NCBI RefSeq assembly: GCF_900109545.1
Contig: NZ_FOAP01000013.1
Coordinates: 168,261 to 232,260 of the forward strand
Direction of reading: 5' to 3'
Source: Stigmatella aurantiaca
GTDB taxonomy: Bacteria; Myxococcota; Myxococcia; Myxococcales; Myxococcaceae
DNA: 64,000 nt
The notes under the pieces are model-generated. The model had not been told where the DNA came from. It made no database searches and was given only the letters and a program-made list of their open reading frames with translations. Below are positions 1-8,333 of this stretch, piece by piece. A program made the translations under genes and the position numbers. How positions within the stretch are numbered: position 1 is the stretch's first letter; the number at the start of each line of letters is the position of its first letter.

Positions 1-201
1 CGGGCGCGCGCGCTGCTGGACGCGCAGCAGCTGAAGTTCACCTACCTGGAGTACGGCGGCTACTTCTCCATGTGGAAGGAGCGCCTGGCGCTGAAGCTGT
101 GGGCGGGCTTCCCCACCTTCCCCATGGTGTTCATCGACGGGACGCTGGTGGGCGGCTTCACCGAGCTGAAGGCGCTCCAGGACCAGGGCCAGCTGCGCTA
201 G
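1..201 (+). CDS. Glutaredoxin-like protein, C-terminal part
   Basis: The window opens inside this gene, so only the last 66 codons are present. The visible part carries the second half of a glutaredoxin fold: the cis-Pro segment TFPMVFIDGTLVGGFTEL contains the TFP turn and the GG-F/Y-x-E/D-L glutathione-binding motif typical of glutaredoxins. The CxxC or CxxS active site would lie upstream of the window and cannot be checked. By family it would be a small cytoplasmic thiol-disulfide oxidoreductase. The gene ends six bases before the convergent CAP-lipoprotein gene. Confidence 0.85.
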   Translation, partial: RARALLDAQQLKFTYLEYGGYFSMWKERLALKLWAGFPTFPMVFIDGTLVGGFTELKALQDQGQLR

Positions 202-207
202 CGCGCC

Positions 208-759
208 TCAATAGGGCCGCTGGCCCACGAAGTTGCCCGGCGGGGCGTAGTTGCACACCCAGAAGTTCCAGCGCGAGAAGCCCGCGAAGGGCGAGTTCTG
301 GCTGCACTCCTTCACCGCGCAGCCCACCTGGGTGGTGTTGCGCCAGACGAGCTGCGTGTAGTGGCCGCACACCTTGCCCGGGGCGCACGCGTTCCGGGCG
401 TAGTCGAACTGGGAGGCCTCGGCGGCCCAGTTGCGCACCACGCCCAACTCATTCAGGCCGCCGGGCGTGGCGGCGGCGATGTTCTCCCCGAGGTTGCCCC
501 GGCTGGGGTTGTGCTCGAAGCGGCACTGGTCCACCCAGGCCTGGGCCTTGCGCGCCGCCTCCTCGGACCAGGTGAGCGGCGGCAGCGCGGGGCTGGGCGT
601 GGGGCTGGCGGTGGCGCGGACGCGGTTGTGCTCGGAGAGCATGTCGCGCTGGAATTCGCCCTGCCCGTCTTGAGGCGCCTCGGGCGTTTCGGTGTCCCCG
701 GCGGAACCACAGCCCAGGGCTGACAGCAGCAACAGAGAACCTGCAAGGGCAGAGCGCAT
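208..759 (-). CDS. CAP-domain (SCP/PR-1-like) lipoprotein
   Basis: The 183-residue product begins MRSALAGSLLLLSALGCG, a signal peptide ending in a lipobox-like ALGC, so it is probably a lipid-anchored exported protein. The rest is a CAP domain: an opening MLSEHNRVRA helix, a central GHYTQLVWRNT motif with the conserved His, and the closing WVCNYAPPGN motif. Several cysteines could form disulfides. CAP proteins are secreted and extracellular; the bacterial ones have no common assigned activity. The start was placed at the ATG giving a clean signal peptide, because the reading frame is open much further upstream, where it lies antisense to the R3H ATPase gene. It is transcribed divergently from that gene. 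Confidence 0.85.
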   Translation of the reverse strand: MRSALAGSLLLLSALGCGSAGDTETPEAPQDGQGEFQRDMLSEHNRVRATASPTPSPALPPLTWSEEAARKAQAWVDQCRFEHNPSRGNLGENIAAATPGGLNELGVVRNWAAEASQFDYARNACAPGKVCGHYTQLVWRNTTQVGCAVKECSQNSPFAGFSRWNFWVCNYAPPGNFVGQRPY

Positions 760-888
760 GGGACCTTGGGACAAGAGGGGGAGGGCCATTATGGCCCGGC
801 CCGTGCCTGCTTGCCTCCCCCGGAAACGGGCGTATGCAAGCCACCCCCGCCGGCTCCATCTTTCCAACCAGGCCAAGAGCCACGCCCT

Positions 889-2469
889 ATGACCCAGACG
901 CGCGCCGAGCCCGATGATGACTTCCTGCTGTTGGTGGCTGTCCTGCCCGCCCCGCTGCAAGAGGCGGTGCGGGGGCTGTCTCCCGGAGAAGTGCTGGAGG
1001 TGGTGATGGACCTGGGCCGCCCGCCGGAGGCCCGGCTTGTCCAGGGCTCCGTGCGGCTGCGCGAGGAGCCCGTGGCCCAGGCGGACCTGGAGCACGTGCT
1101 GGCCCAGGTGGGCCCCCCGGGCGAGGACAACCGCGCCGGCATCGAGCGCACGCTCCACCGGGTCTCGGCCATCCGCAACCGCAAGGGGCGCGTGGTGGGG
1201 CTCACGCTGCGGGTGGGCCGGGCGGTGTTCGGCACCATCGACATGCTCAAGGACCTCATCGCCACCGGGCGCAACGTGCTGCTGCTGGGCCGGCCCGGCG
1301 TGGGCAAGACGACGAAGCTGCGCGAGGTGGCGCGCGTGCTCGCCGACGACTTGCGCAAGCGGGTGATGGTGGTGGACACCTCCAACGAGATTGGCGGGGA
1401 CGGGGACATTCCCCACCCGGGCATCGGCCACGCGCGCCGCATGCAGGTGTCCCGGCCCGACCGGCAGCATGACGTGATGATTGAGGCGGTGGAGAACCAC
1501 ATGCCCGAGGCCATCATCGTCGACGAGATTGGCACCTCGGCGGAGGCCACCGCGGCGCGCACCATCGCCGAGCGCGGGGTGCAGCTCGTGGCCACCGCGC
1601 ACGGCAACACGCTGGAGAACCTGGTGCTCAACCCCACCCTGTCGGACCTCGTGGGCGGGGTGCACACGGTGACGCTGAGCGACGAGGAGGCGCGCCGGCG
1701 CAACACGCAGAAGACGGTCAGCGAGCGCAAGGCGCCGCCCACCTTTGATTTGGTGGTGCAGATGGTGGGCCGGGACGAGGTGCTCGTGCACCTGGACACG
1801 GCGGAGGCGGTGGACCGGCTGCTCGCCGGGAGCGAGGTGGGCGGCGAGCGGCGGCTGCTCGCCGGGGGCGAGGTGCGCGTGGAGGCGGTGCCGCACGCCG
1901 GGGCCCCGCTGCCCCCGCCACGCTCGAAGGTGGGCCCCGCCGCGCCTGCCGCCCCGCAGGGGCCCATGCGCCTCTTCGCGCACGGGGTGAGCCGGGACTT
2001 GATGGACCGGGTGCTGCGCGAGCTGAAGGTGGAGACGCGCGTGGTGGGGCGGCTGGAGTCGGCGGACCTCATCCTGACGCTGCGCTCGCGGGCGAATGAT
2101 CCGAAGATGCGGCGCGTGGTGGAGCGCACCGGGGCGCGCGTGGAGGTGGTGAAGCGCAACAGCTCCGCGGAGATCCGGCGGGTGCTGCGCGGGGTGTTCA
2201 TGCTGGTGGAGGGCGTGGACGAGGAGCAGGTGCGCGAGGCCGTGGCGGAGGCGGAGCACGCCATCCAGCGCGTGCTGAACGAAGGCGTCTCCGTGCCCCT
2301 GGCCCCGCGGCCTCCCCGGCTGCGCAAGCTGCAGCACCGCCTGGTCAGCCGCTACCACCTGGAGACGGTGAGCCTGGGCAGCGAGCCGCTGCGGCACCTC
2401 GTCCTCTACCCGCTGGGCGCGGAGGTGGAGGCCGCGTTCCACGAGAGCGAGGCCGAGGGGACGGCCTGA
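889..2469 (+). CDS. AAA ATPase of SpoIIIAA/Ycf45 type with C-terminal R3H domain
   Basis: This 526-residue protein has a P-loop ATPase core with Walker A GRPGVGKTT and Walker B AIIVDEIG, in the arrangement seen in SpoIIIAA/Ycf45-like ATPases. A variable linker rich in Ala and Pro follows. The C-terminus holds an R3H-type single-stranded nucleic-acid-binding domain around residues 470-510, with the spaced Arg and His of RKLQHRLVSRYH. Homologues are annotated only as R3H nucleic-acid-binding ATPases, and the cellular role is unknown to me. The start is the ATG just after GAGCCACGCCCT; an in-frame earlier start would run into the divergent lipoprotein promoter region. Confidence 0.85.
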   Translation: MTQTRAEPDDDFLLLVAVLPAPLQEAVRGLSPGEVLEVVMDLGRPPEARLVQGSVRLREEPVAQADLEHVLAQVGPPGEDNRAGIERTLHRVSAIRNRKGRVVGLTLRVGRAVFGTIDMLKDLIATGRNVLLLGRPGVGKTTKLREVARVLADDLRKRVMVVDTSNEIGGDGDIPHPGIGHARRMQVSRPDRQHDVMIEAVENHMPEAIIVDEIGTSAEATAARTIAERGVQLVATAHGNTLENLVLNPTLSDLVGGVHTVTLSDEEARRRNTQKTVSERKAPPTFDLVVQMVGRDEVLVHLDTAEAVDRLLAGSEVGGERRLLAGGEVRVEAVPHAGAPLPPPRSKVGPAAPAAPQGPMRLFAHGVSRDLMDRVLRELKVETRVVGRLESADLILTLRSRANDPKMRRVVERTGARVEVVKRNSSAEIRRVLRGVFMLVEGVDEEQVREAVAEAEHAIQRVLNEGVSVPLAPRPPRLRKLQHRLVSRYHLETVSLGSEPLRHLVLYPLGAEVEAAFHESEAEGTA

Positions 2470-2575
2470 GCCCCCGGCCCGGTCCGCCGCCCTGGGAGCA
2501 CCCGGCCAGCCACCCCGGGCCGGGCGAAGTGCCCCGCTGCGCCGTTCGAGGGTAAGCTGCGGGGCACCTGCCTTC

Positions 2576-3127
2576 ATGAGACTCGCTCCGCACCTCTTCC
2601 TGCCGGTGGTTGGCGCCGTGCTGCTCGTCGCGGCGGTGGTGGCCACCGCCCTGTGGCCCGAGGCCCCCGTGCCCGAGGTGGGTGTCTCGTCCGCCCCTCG
2701 CCCCGTCCTGCCGCAGGCACCGCCCCCCGCGCCCTCGCCGAGGCCTGCGCCCAAGCCCGTCGCGGTCCGCCCCCCGCCCGTGGAAGCGCCGCCTCCGGCC
2801 GTCGCCGAGGTGCCCGCGCCGCCCCGGGCCGAGCCGCCTTTCCAGGCTCCGGTGGAGCCTCCGCGCCGGGAGGCCGCCTCGGATGCGCAGGAGCGTGTGG
2901 TGTCGAAGCCGTGGATGGGCCGGACCATGGAGCGCGTCGCCCAGCGGCTGGGAGAGGATCAGGTGCGTCTGGAGCGGGAGCGCCAGGAGGCGCAGACGCG
3001 GGGGGACACCGCCGAGGTGGAGCGCCTGGAGAAGCGCATCGAGCTCAACCGCAAGCGCATCGGCGTGATGCGCACCAAGTTCCCGGGCTCTTTCGAGCAA
3101 GGCTCCGCCCCCGCGCCCCTGCAGTGA
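2576..3127 (+). CDS. Membrane-anchored Pro-rich protein with C-terminal helical region
   Basis: No family was recognised. The 183 residues divide into an N-terminal hydrophobic segment (about residues 5-27, uncleaved anchor or signal), a Pro/Ala/Val-rich low-complexity stretch (about 28-105) that looks like a periplasm-spanning linker, and a charged Glu/Arg-rich segment (about 110-170) with coiled-coil character. The layout suggests a small tethered periplasmic protein. It lies 106 bp downstream of the R3H ATPase gene on the same strand, and co-transcription is possible but not shown. It ends convergently with the next gene, 21 bp away. Confidence 0.65.
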   Translation: MRLAPHLFLPVVGAVLLVAAVVATALWPEAPVPEVGVSSAPRPVLPQAPPPAPSPRPAPKPVAVRPPPVEAPPPAVAEVPAPPRAEPPFQAPVEPPRREAASDAQERVVSKPWMGRTMERVAQRLGEDQVRLERERQEAQTRGDTAEVERLEKRIELNRKRIGVMRTKFPGSFEQGSAPAPLQ

Positions 3128-3148
3128 GCGGCGGCTTCGGGCGATGGA

Positions 3149-3526
3149 CTACCGCCCCAGCCGCGTGAGCTTCTTGCTCGCCCGGAGCGCGGGAGCATCC
3201 CCCCGGCCCCGGGTGTGCTTGGGCAAGCCCTCCTTGCGGTAGCCCCTGGCCGCCTCCACGGGCAGCGTCTTCCTCCGGGAGAGGCTGCTGCCCAGCCCCG
3301 GCAAGGGCAGCTTGAGGCTCCGGGCCGTCAGCCCCTGGCCAGGGGGATGGCAGGAGCTGACCGTGCGGTCCGCGAAGCCCATCTCCCCCGGATCCTGGCC
3401 TCCGCACTTCTTGGCGTGGTGGGCGCTCATGCCCCCGGCCGTGTGAATGTCGGTGGACTTGAGCTTCATCATCGTGCCGCGCCGCTTGGCACGCTTCGCA
3501 CGGAAGGCCTGGGGTTTCTCGGGCAT
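3149..3526 (-). CDS. Small basic protein of unknown function
   Basis: The predicted product has 125 residues and is very rich in Lys, Arg, Gly and Pro, with few hydrophobic runs and no signal peptide or membrane segment. Cysteines occur singly in KKCGG and SSCHP. Nothing identifies a fold; the composition would suit a nucleic-acid-associated or disordered protein. It is the last of three small same-strand genes (3149-4463), and the gap to the one upstream is 31 bp. The reading frame has normal myxobacterial codon bias, but the protein is not strongly diagnostic. Confidence 0.5.
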   Translation of the reverse strand: MPEKPQAFRAKRAKRRGTMMKLKSTDIHTAGGMSAHHAKKCGGQDPGEMGFADRTVSSCHPPGQGLTARSLKLPLPGLGSSLSRRKTLPVEAARGYRKEGLPKHTRGRGDAPALRASKKLTRLGR

Positions 3527-3557
3527 GGGCCCCTCCGGGGCAGGGTTCAGGAAGGGC

Positions 3558-3854
3558 TTACCCGCCGTGGAGGAGACTGCGGTCCGCGGGGCCTCCCGCG
3601 CGCTTGATGCCCATCTGGCTGGGGGCCTTCTTGCGGCCCTGCACCAGCGTGGCCCGCCGGTGGCTCTTGGGCTCGTGGATCTCCGCCGCGGGGCCCAACG
3701 TCACCCGCGCGAGCGCCTTCTCCCGGCGCAGCAGCGCGGCCTCGTCCCTGGGCAGCGTCTTCTTGCCCTTGCTGGCATGCTGACTGGGTTGTGCCGCGCG
3801 TGCATCCACGGACTGCGGGTTCTTCATTCCGGCGACTTTCGTCCGTACCGCCAT
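3558..3854 (-). CDS. Small basic protein of unknown function
   Basis: A 98-residue, strongly basic and hydrophilic protein with a helical middle (around EAALLRREKALARVTLG) and Lys/Arg-rich ends (for example SKGKKTLP and QGRKKAPSQ). It has no signal peptide or transmembrane segment. The composition would fit a nucleic-acid-binding or histone-like accessory protein, but no family motif is visible. It sits between two other small same-strand genes encoding basic proteins. The ATG at 3854 has a purine-rich AAGGGAGGCACTC just upstream, which supports the start. Confidence 0.6.
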   Translation of the reverse strand: MAVRTKVAGMKNPQSVDARAAQPSQHASKGKKTLPRDEAALLRREKALARVTLGPAAEIHEPKSHRRATLVQGRKKAPSQMGIKRAGGPADRSLLHGG

Positions 3855-3956
3855 GAGTGCCTCCCTTTAGATCTTGAGGTAGGGATGACACCCAGGCTTG
3901 TGGAGCCCGGCGAGGAACGCGTGGGATGGGCCCCCGGTGACCGGGCGGGGAGGCGA

Positions 3957-4463
3957 TCAGCCCTGGCGCTTCTTGGATTTGCGCGGCTTGGCCCGCAGCG
4001 TCTCGGGCGGAAAGAGCCAGCCGTCCTCCAGGGTGCCCCCGGCGGCCGTATTCCCCTCGCCACCCGTGGACCACTTGAGCGGCGCCGGAGGTGAGGCGGT
4101 GAGCCCCTGGGAGCGGCAGCCCCGGCACCACGACTGGGGACGGCGCTCGCCGCGGATGACGCGGTAGCCGAAGTCCTGGGCCGTGGGGCCCTCGTGGTTG
4201 CAGCGCGGGCAGCGGGTCATCGAGGTGATGCCCGTCTCCTTCGCCTTCTGCCGCCCGTGCTCCACCACCAGGGCCAGCGCCACCGCGAACCCCACCCGCC
4301 CCTCCGAGGCGATGTGGAACTGGCGCGCCTTCTTGCCCTTGCCCGCTTTCAGGATCGGAACGAGGTCGCTACCGCCCAGCAGGTTGCGCTGTTCGATGAC
4401 GTGCTTCGTCTTCTGAGAGGTCGACTGGCTCACGGGACAACAAATACTAGGGACGTCTGACAT
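3957..4463 (-). CDS. Basic protein with a CxxC-CxxC zinc ribbon
   Basis: The product has 168 residues. The N-terminal half contains a segment rich in Lys and Ala. The middle holds CPRCNHEG and, about 25 residues on, WCRGCRSQG, which together make a four-cysteine zinc-ribbon candidate. The C-terminus ends in a Lys/Arg-rich tail (RAKPRKSKKRQG). This is consistent with a nucleic-acid-binding or RNA-polymerase-associated small protein, but the family is not recognised. A GTG start at 4433 is also possible. The 102-bp gap to the next small gene downstream leaves co-transcription open. Confidence 0.6.
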   Translation of the reverse strand: MSDVPSICCPVSQSTSQKTKHVIEQRNLLGGSDLVPILKAGKGKKARQFHIASEGRVGFAVALALVVEHGRQKAKETGITSMTRCPRCNHEGPTAQDFGYRVIRGERRPQSWCRGCRSQGLTASPPAPLKWSTGGEGNTAAGGTLEDGWLFPPETLRAKPRKSKKRQG

Positions 4464-4560
4464 GCCCCTGGGACAGGGGGGCCGCTCCTCCCTGGCTGGT
4501 TGCCTCCTCAGCGGCCAGGCTTCAGGAAAAGCCCAGTTCTTTCAGGAGTTTAAAAGGGTG

Positions 4561-6054
4561 TCACGGGGTGGTCCCGGTGGTCGCGTCCGTGGAGGGGAAG
4601 ACGGGGGTGCCGCCGGGGATCATCGGATCATGCGGCAGGCTGCCCCGGGGGCTGCGCAGGTAGACGAAGGGGCTGGCGAACAGGAAGTTCGAGACGCGCG
4701 AGGTGTAGATGTCCGCGTAGCGCTCCACCTGGCGGGCCAGGTGGCTCTTGTCGTTGCCGGCGCGGGTGAGCAGCCCCCAGTGCGGGTTGGACAGCTCGCT
4801 GGCGGCGCGCGCCATGGGGCCCAGCTCCGCGTCCAGCGCCTCCAGCTGGGTGCGGAGGGCGCCCAGCCGGGAGAGCAGCTCGTCCTCGGGCATCTGCGAG
4901 CGCGGGCCGTAGTGGGCCCGGCGCCGCTGCAGCTCCAGCCGGAGCTGGCAGGACTCGGCCTCCAGCTGCTCCTTGAGCACCATGCGCTCGGCCAGCCGCG
5001 CCTCGGTGGCGCGGAAGGCAGCGATGGCCTGCACCTCGTCCTCCAACTCGCGCAGGATGAGCGCGGTGCGCCAGCGCAGCACGTTCTTCGTCACGTGCAC
5101 GTCGCCGAACATGTGGTCGCCCACGTAGAGGATCTCGTCCCCGCTCAGCCCCAGGTGCCGCTCCAGCTCCACCGCGCTGCCGCCGAAGTAGGGCGTGCGC
5201 GGCTTGAGCGCGCCCGAGTTTGGCCGCAGCAGCGCCTCGCCGCCTCCGGTGTCCACCACCTCGAACAGCGGCGAGCGCGTGGTGAAGAACTCGGGCTTGC
5301 GCGCGCTGACGATGACGACGTCGAACAGCTCCCGCCACGTCATGCCCGAGGGGAGGTAGGGGTCGAACGCCGCGTGCATCATTGGCAGGGAGTAGGCCCA
5401 CTCGCTGTTGGTGATGAGCAGCAGCTTCTTGCCCGAGTGGCGCTGGTCCAGCAGCGCCAGCGCCGTCTCGGGGTCCGGCAGCACGTAGCGCTCGGGGTCG
5501 GCGATGATCTCCGCCTTGAGCCGGCCCGCCATGTGGGCCGCGTCCAGGGTGCGGCGGACGATGTCATAGAGGTCGCCGTAGCCCATGGGGCCCGGCAGCT
5601 TGCCCGCGTCCAGCAGGTCCACGAGCTGGGCGTAGATGCACGCCTCGGACAGCGAGAAGAGGGTGTTGAGGAACATCCACCGCCGCTCGGACAGGTCGAT
5701 GATGGTGCGGGCATACTCGGTGCGCTGGGCCTCGAAGCCCATGGGGCGCGTGCCGTGGAGCGCCTTCTTCACGAAGCCAAAGCGGTTGGCCTTGAGCAGG
5801 TTGCCCTTCTCCGTGTCGATGATGAGGCCGCGGATGACCAGCGCCGGATCGAACGCCAGGTGCCCCACGGGCCAGTTCTGCGCCAGCAGCCCCTCGCGGA
5901 TGTACTCGTACGCACGGCGCTCCCACGCTTCCACGTGGTAGTGGACGAGCGTGTAATCCATGTCGTAGCCAATGGCCTTGATGGCCCTCATGTTGAGGGT
6001 GCGGTTGCAGAAGATGCCGCGTTCGGGAGGGGGGGCTGTGAAGTGGCCGCTCAT
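4561..6054 (-). CDS. HAD-IG family 5'-nucleotidase
   Basis: The 497-residue protein opens with the HAD catalytic signature GYDMDYTLVHY, where the first Asp is the nucleophile. It is followed by a long cap region, motif II LLLITNSEW, a Lys/Asp region around SARKPEFF, and the late acidic motif ILYVGDHMFGDV. This layout matches HAD-IG 5'-nucleotidases, which dephosphorylate purine nucleotides such as IMP and GMP in the cytosol. The C-terminal third (about 370-440) is helical and charged. An internal Met at about residue 22 is an alternative start just before the catalytic motif. The gene stands alone. Confidence 0.85.
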   Translation of the reverse strand: MSGHFTAPPPERGIFCNRTLNMRAIKAIGYDMDYTLVHYHVEAWERRAYEYIREGLLAQNWPVGHLAFDPALVIRGLIIDTEKGNLLKANRFGFVKKALHGTRPMGFEAQRTEYARTIIDLSERRWMFLNTLFSLSEACIYAQLVDLLDAGKLPGPMGYGDLYDIVRRTLDAAHMAGRLKAEIIADPERYVLPDPETALALLDQRHSGKKLLLITNSEWAYSLPMMHAAFDPYLPSGMTWRELFDVVIVSARKPEFFTTRSPLFEVVDTGGGEALLRPNSGALKPRTPYFGGSAVELERHLGLSGDEILYVGDHMFGDVHVTKNVLRWRTALILRELEDEVQAIAAFRATEARLAERMVLKEQLEAESCQLRLELQRRRAHYGPRSQMPEDELLSRLGALRTQLEALDAELGPMARAASELSNPHWGLLTRAGNDKSHLARQVERYADIYTSRVSNFLFASPFVYLRSPRGSLPHDPMIPGGTPVFPSTDATTGTTP

Positions 6055-6160
6055 GCCTGCTTTCCTGCCCTGGCCCGGCGCGAATGTCGAGCCACGAGCC
6101 GGCCACGGACGGGGTCTTTCCCCCCAGAGAAGAACAGCTTCTTTGTTAAGGTGTCAGGCC

Positions 6161-6673
6161 ATGCACATTTCCTCGCGCGTGGGCCCCACGGCCCTGCTGT
6201 CCCTCCTCGTCATGGCCTGCGGGGGAGAGGATGAGGCGCACACCCCCGTGGCCGCCGTGCCGCTGAGCGGCACCGTGCGGGGGCAGCCCTTCACGGCCGT
6301 GTCCGCGATCGCCTACAGCTTCGAGGACCCCGGCGTCCCGGACAACACGCTCATTCAAATCTCGGAGGCGCGGCTGGATTGCGGCGACCTGGGAGCGCTC
6401 ACGGAAGGGCGGCGGGACTTCACGCTCGCCGGTCCGTGGACCGTGCACACCGAGCCGTTGTCCCTCCAGAACATCCTGAGTGCCGTGGTCTACCGGAACG
6501 GGAAGCCGGACAGCTCCCTGGTCGTATCGGGCCTGGTGGAGTTCGTCGAGACGCCCCCGGAGGTGGGGGCGCTGGGCAAGGTGCGGCTGCGCGGCATCAG
6601 CTCCCAGGTCTCCGTGGAGGGGGAGGTGAGCGTCAAGTTCTGCGGGCAGGCCCCCGGCGAAGGGGGAGGGTAG
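6161..6673 (+). CDS. Small lipoprotein of unknown function
   Basis: The 170-residue product starts with a signal peptide ending LLVMACGGE, a good lipobox with the Cys near residue 20. The mature part is short and rich in beta-prone residues, with two further cysteines (RLDCGDLG and VKFCGQ) that could pair. No domain is recognised. The upstream stretch TTCTTTGTTAAGGTGTCAGGCC contains AAGG about ten bases before the ATG, a fair ribosome-binding site. It precedes the aminopeptidase gene by 78 bp on the same strand. Confidence 0.7.
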   Translation: MHISSRVGPTALLSLLVMACGGEDEAHTPVAAVPLSGTVRGQPFTAVSAIAYSFEDPGVPDNTLIQISEARLDCGDLGALTEGRRDFTLAGPWTVHTEPLSLQNILSAVVYRNGKPDSSLVVSGLVEFVETPPEVGALGKVRLRGISSQVSVEGEVSVKFCGQAPGEGGG

Positions 6674-6751
6674 AAGGGGGCCTGGCCGGAGGGCTGCCCC
6701 CCCATCAAGGCCCGTGCGTCCCCCGGGGCTCACGGGTTATAGACAGCAGCG

Positions 6752-7747
6752 ATGAATACTCAAGCCGCCGCCCGCCAGCCGCCCGCTGTTCTCCCAGCTC
6801 CCAATGAGGTTTGCTGGTGTGGCAGCGGTTCCAAGTACAAGAAGTGCCACCGGGGCGCGGACGCCGCCGAGGCGCGCAAGCTGGGCGGCAATGCCCAGCG
6901 CAAGGGCATCCGCCCGGGCCTCATCAGCCCCCGCCGCTCGGTGCCCGCGCACATCCCGCGCCCGGACTACGCGGAGACGGGCCGGCCGGGCCGGGGCGAG
7001 ATGTCCGACGTGAAGAGCCCGGAGGTCATCGCCCGCATGCGCCGCGCGGGCAAGGCCGCCGCCCAGGTGCTGCAGACCACCGCCGCGGCCCTGCGCCCGG
7101 GCATCACCACCGACGAGCTCGACGCCATCGCCCACGAGGCCTACATCCAGCTGGGCGGCTACCCGAGCACGCTCAACTACCACGGCTTCCCCAAGTCGCT
7201 GTGCACCTCGATCAACGAGGTCATCTGCCACGGCATCCCGGACAGCCGGCCGCTGGAAGACGGCGACATCATCAACCTGGACATCACCATCTTCCTGGAG
7301 GGCGTCCACGGGGACTGCTCGGCCACCTACTGCGTGGGCAAGGTGGATCCGGACTCCGAGCGCCTGGTGCGCGTGGCGCGCGAGTGCCTGGACGTGGGCA
7401 TCCAGGCGGTGAAGCCCGGGCGGCCCATCAACGACATCGGCCGCGCCATCGAGGCCCACGCCACGAAGAACGGCATGAGCGTGGTGCGGGCCTATTGCGG
7501 CCACGGCATCGGCGAGAAGTTCCACAGCGCGCTGCAGATTCCTCACTATTACGAGGAGGATGCCAACACGATCATGCAGCCGGGCATGACGTTCACCGTG
7601 GAGCCGATGATCAACCTCGGCCACTGGCAGCACCGCTCCTGGGACGATGGCTGGACGGCGGTCACCGCCGACGGCAGCCGCAGCGCCCAGTTCGAGCACA
7701 TGCTCGTCGTCACCGAGCAGGGCTACGAGTTGCTCACGCTGCCCTGA
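6752..7747 (+). CDS. map: Methionine aminopeptidase type I with N-terminal SEC-C motif
   Basis: Residues about 18-35 form a SEC-C zinc motif (CWCGSGSKYKKCH), the module that binds zinc and ribosomes in SecA. The M24 pita-bread domain follows with all five metal ligands visible: Asp in NLDITIF, Asp in HGDCSATY, His in CGHGIGEKFH, Glu in FTVEPMI and Glu in QFEHMLVV. The enzyme removes the initiator Met from nascent proteins. At 331 residues it is longer than the roughly 260-residue minimal type I enzyme because of the N-terminal extension. The SEC-C motif suggests ribosome targeting, which is an inference. Bacteria often encode more than one such enzyme. Confidence 0.92.
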   Translation: MNTQAAARQPPAVLPAPNEVCWCGSGSKYKKCHRGADAAEARKLGGNAQRKGIRPGLISPRRSVPAHIPRPDYAETGRPGRGEMSDVKSPEVIARMRRAGKAAAQVLQTTAAALRPGITTDELDAIAHEAYIQLGGYPSTLNYHGFPKSLCTSINEVICHGIPDSRPLEDGDIINLDITIFLEGVHGDCSATYCVGKVDPDSERLVRVARECLDVGIQAVKPGRPINDIGRAIEAHATKNGMSVVRAYCGHGIGEKFHSALQIPHYYEEDANTIMQPGMTFTVEPMINLGHWQHRSWDDGWTAVTADGSRSAQFEHMLVVTEQGYELLTLP

Positions 7748-7776
7748 GCGTACTGCCGTGACGGGGGGGCCATGCC

Positions 7777-8241
7777 TTACAACACTGGGAAGTCCTTCAG
7801 CGTGTAGGGCATGTTCACCCGCTTCAGCCGCTCTGGTCTCCAGAGTCCCGTACGCCCGTTCAAGTACAGCTGGCCGTCCCGCCGCAGGAGGTGCACGGTC
7901 TCGCCGATGAACAAGAGAACCGCGTCACCCGGTACGTGGTGAAGGACGGCCAGGACGCTTCGCAAGATCGCCGTCAGGGCCTCGTGCCGTTGCTCTCCTT
8001 TGTCCACCCAGAATTGGAGATCGACAGAGGGGGAGAGCTTCAGCTCTTCCTCCAGAATCGTCCGGGCCAGTGGGGACATGGGCCCTGCGCTGACGGTGAA
8101 GCCGGGACCTGCGGTCTCTTTGAATACGCCTTCCGCGAGGAGAACGGTTTCCGGCTTCAAGCCCAGTTCGTCCAGTGCAATCCTCAAGACTTGTTGGGGC
8201 CGCAGTCCGGTGGCGATGCTGAAGTTGTAGTCCAAAGACAT
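7777..8241 (-). CDS. SitI3-like immunity protein
   Basis: A 154-residue cytoplasmic protein without signal peptide, beginning MSLDYNFSIATGL. The opening beta strand, the TGL-x-P-x-Q helix and the VLLFIGETVHLLRR strand fit, from memory of the family, the SitI3 immunity group of Myxococcus Sit polymorphic toxin systems. Its position 92 bp downstream of, and co-directional with, a SitA-type lipoprotein gene supports this. By family it would sit in the cytosol and block the cognate toxin. An upstream Met at 8274 is possible, but MSLDYN is the family-like start. Its partner lipoprotein lacks a recognisable toxin domain. Confidence 0.65.
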   Translation of the reverse strand: MSLDYNFSIATGLRPQQVLRIALDELGLKPETVLLAEGVFKETAGPGFTVSAGPMSPLARTILEEELKLSPSVDLQFWVDKGEQRHEALTAILRSVLAVLHHVPGDAVLLFIGETVHLLRRDGQLYLNGRTGLWRPERLKRVNMPYTLKDFPVL

Positions 8242-8333
8242 GGTTTCTTCTGGGGAGCATGGCCAGAAAGGCATGATCTGGCCTTCGGGTGAGATGACCA
8301 GAACCTCTTTCAGTCACATGGTGAATTGCCTCT

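Noticed and set aside
760..2928. Minus-strand extension of the CAP-lipoprotein frame to more than 900 codons.
   Set aside because: Only the last 183 codons form a protein with signal peptide and domain; the rest is antisense to the R3H ATPase gene.
8242..8333. Remnant AHH-like HHVTE segment in another frame after the SitA-type gene.
   Set aside because: Only a few residues resemble the motif, and the downstream GHKGPHP and YH residues are absent; the match may be chance.
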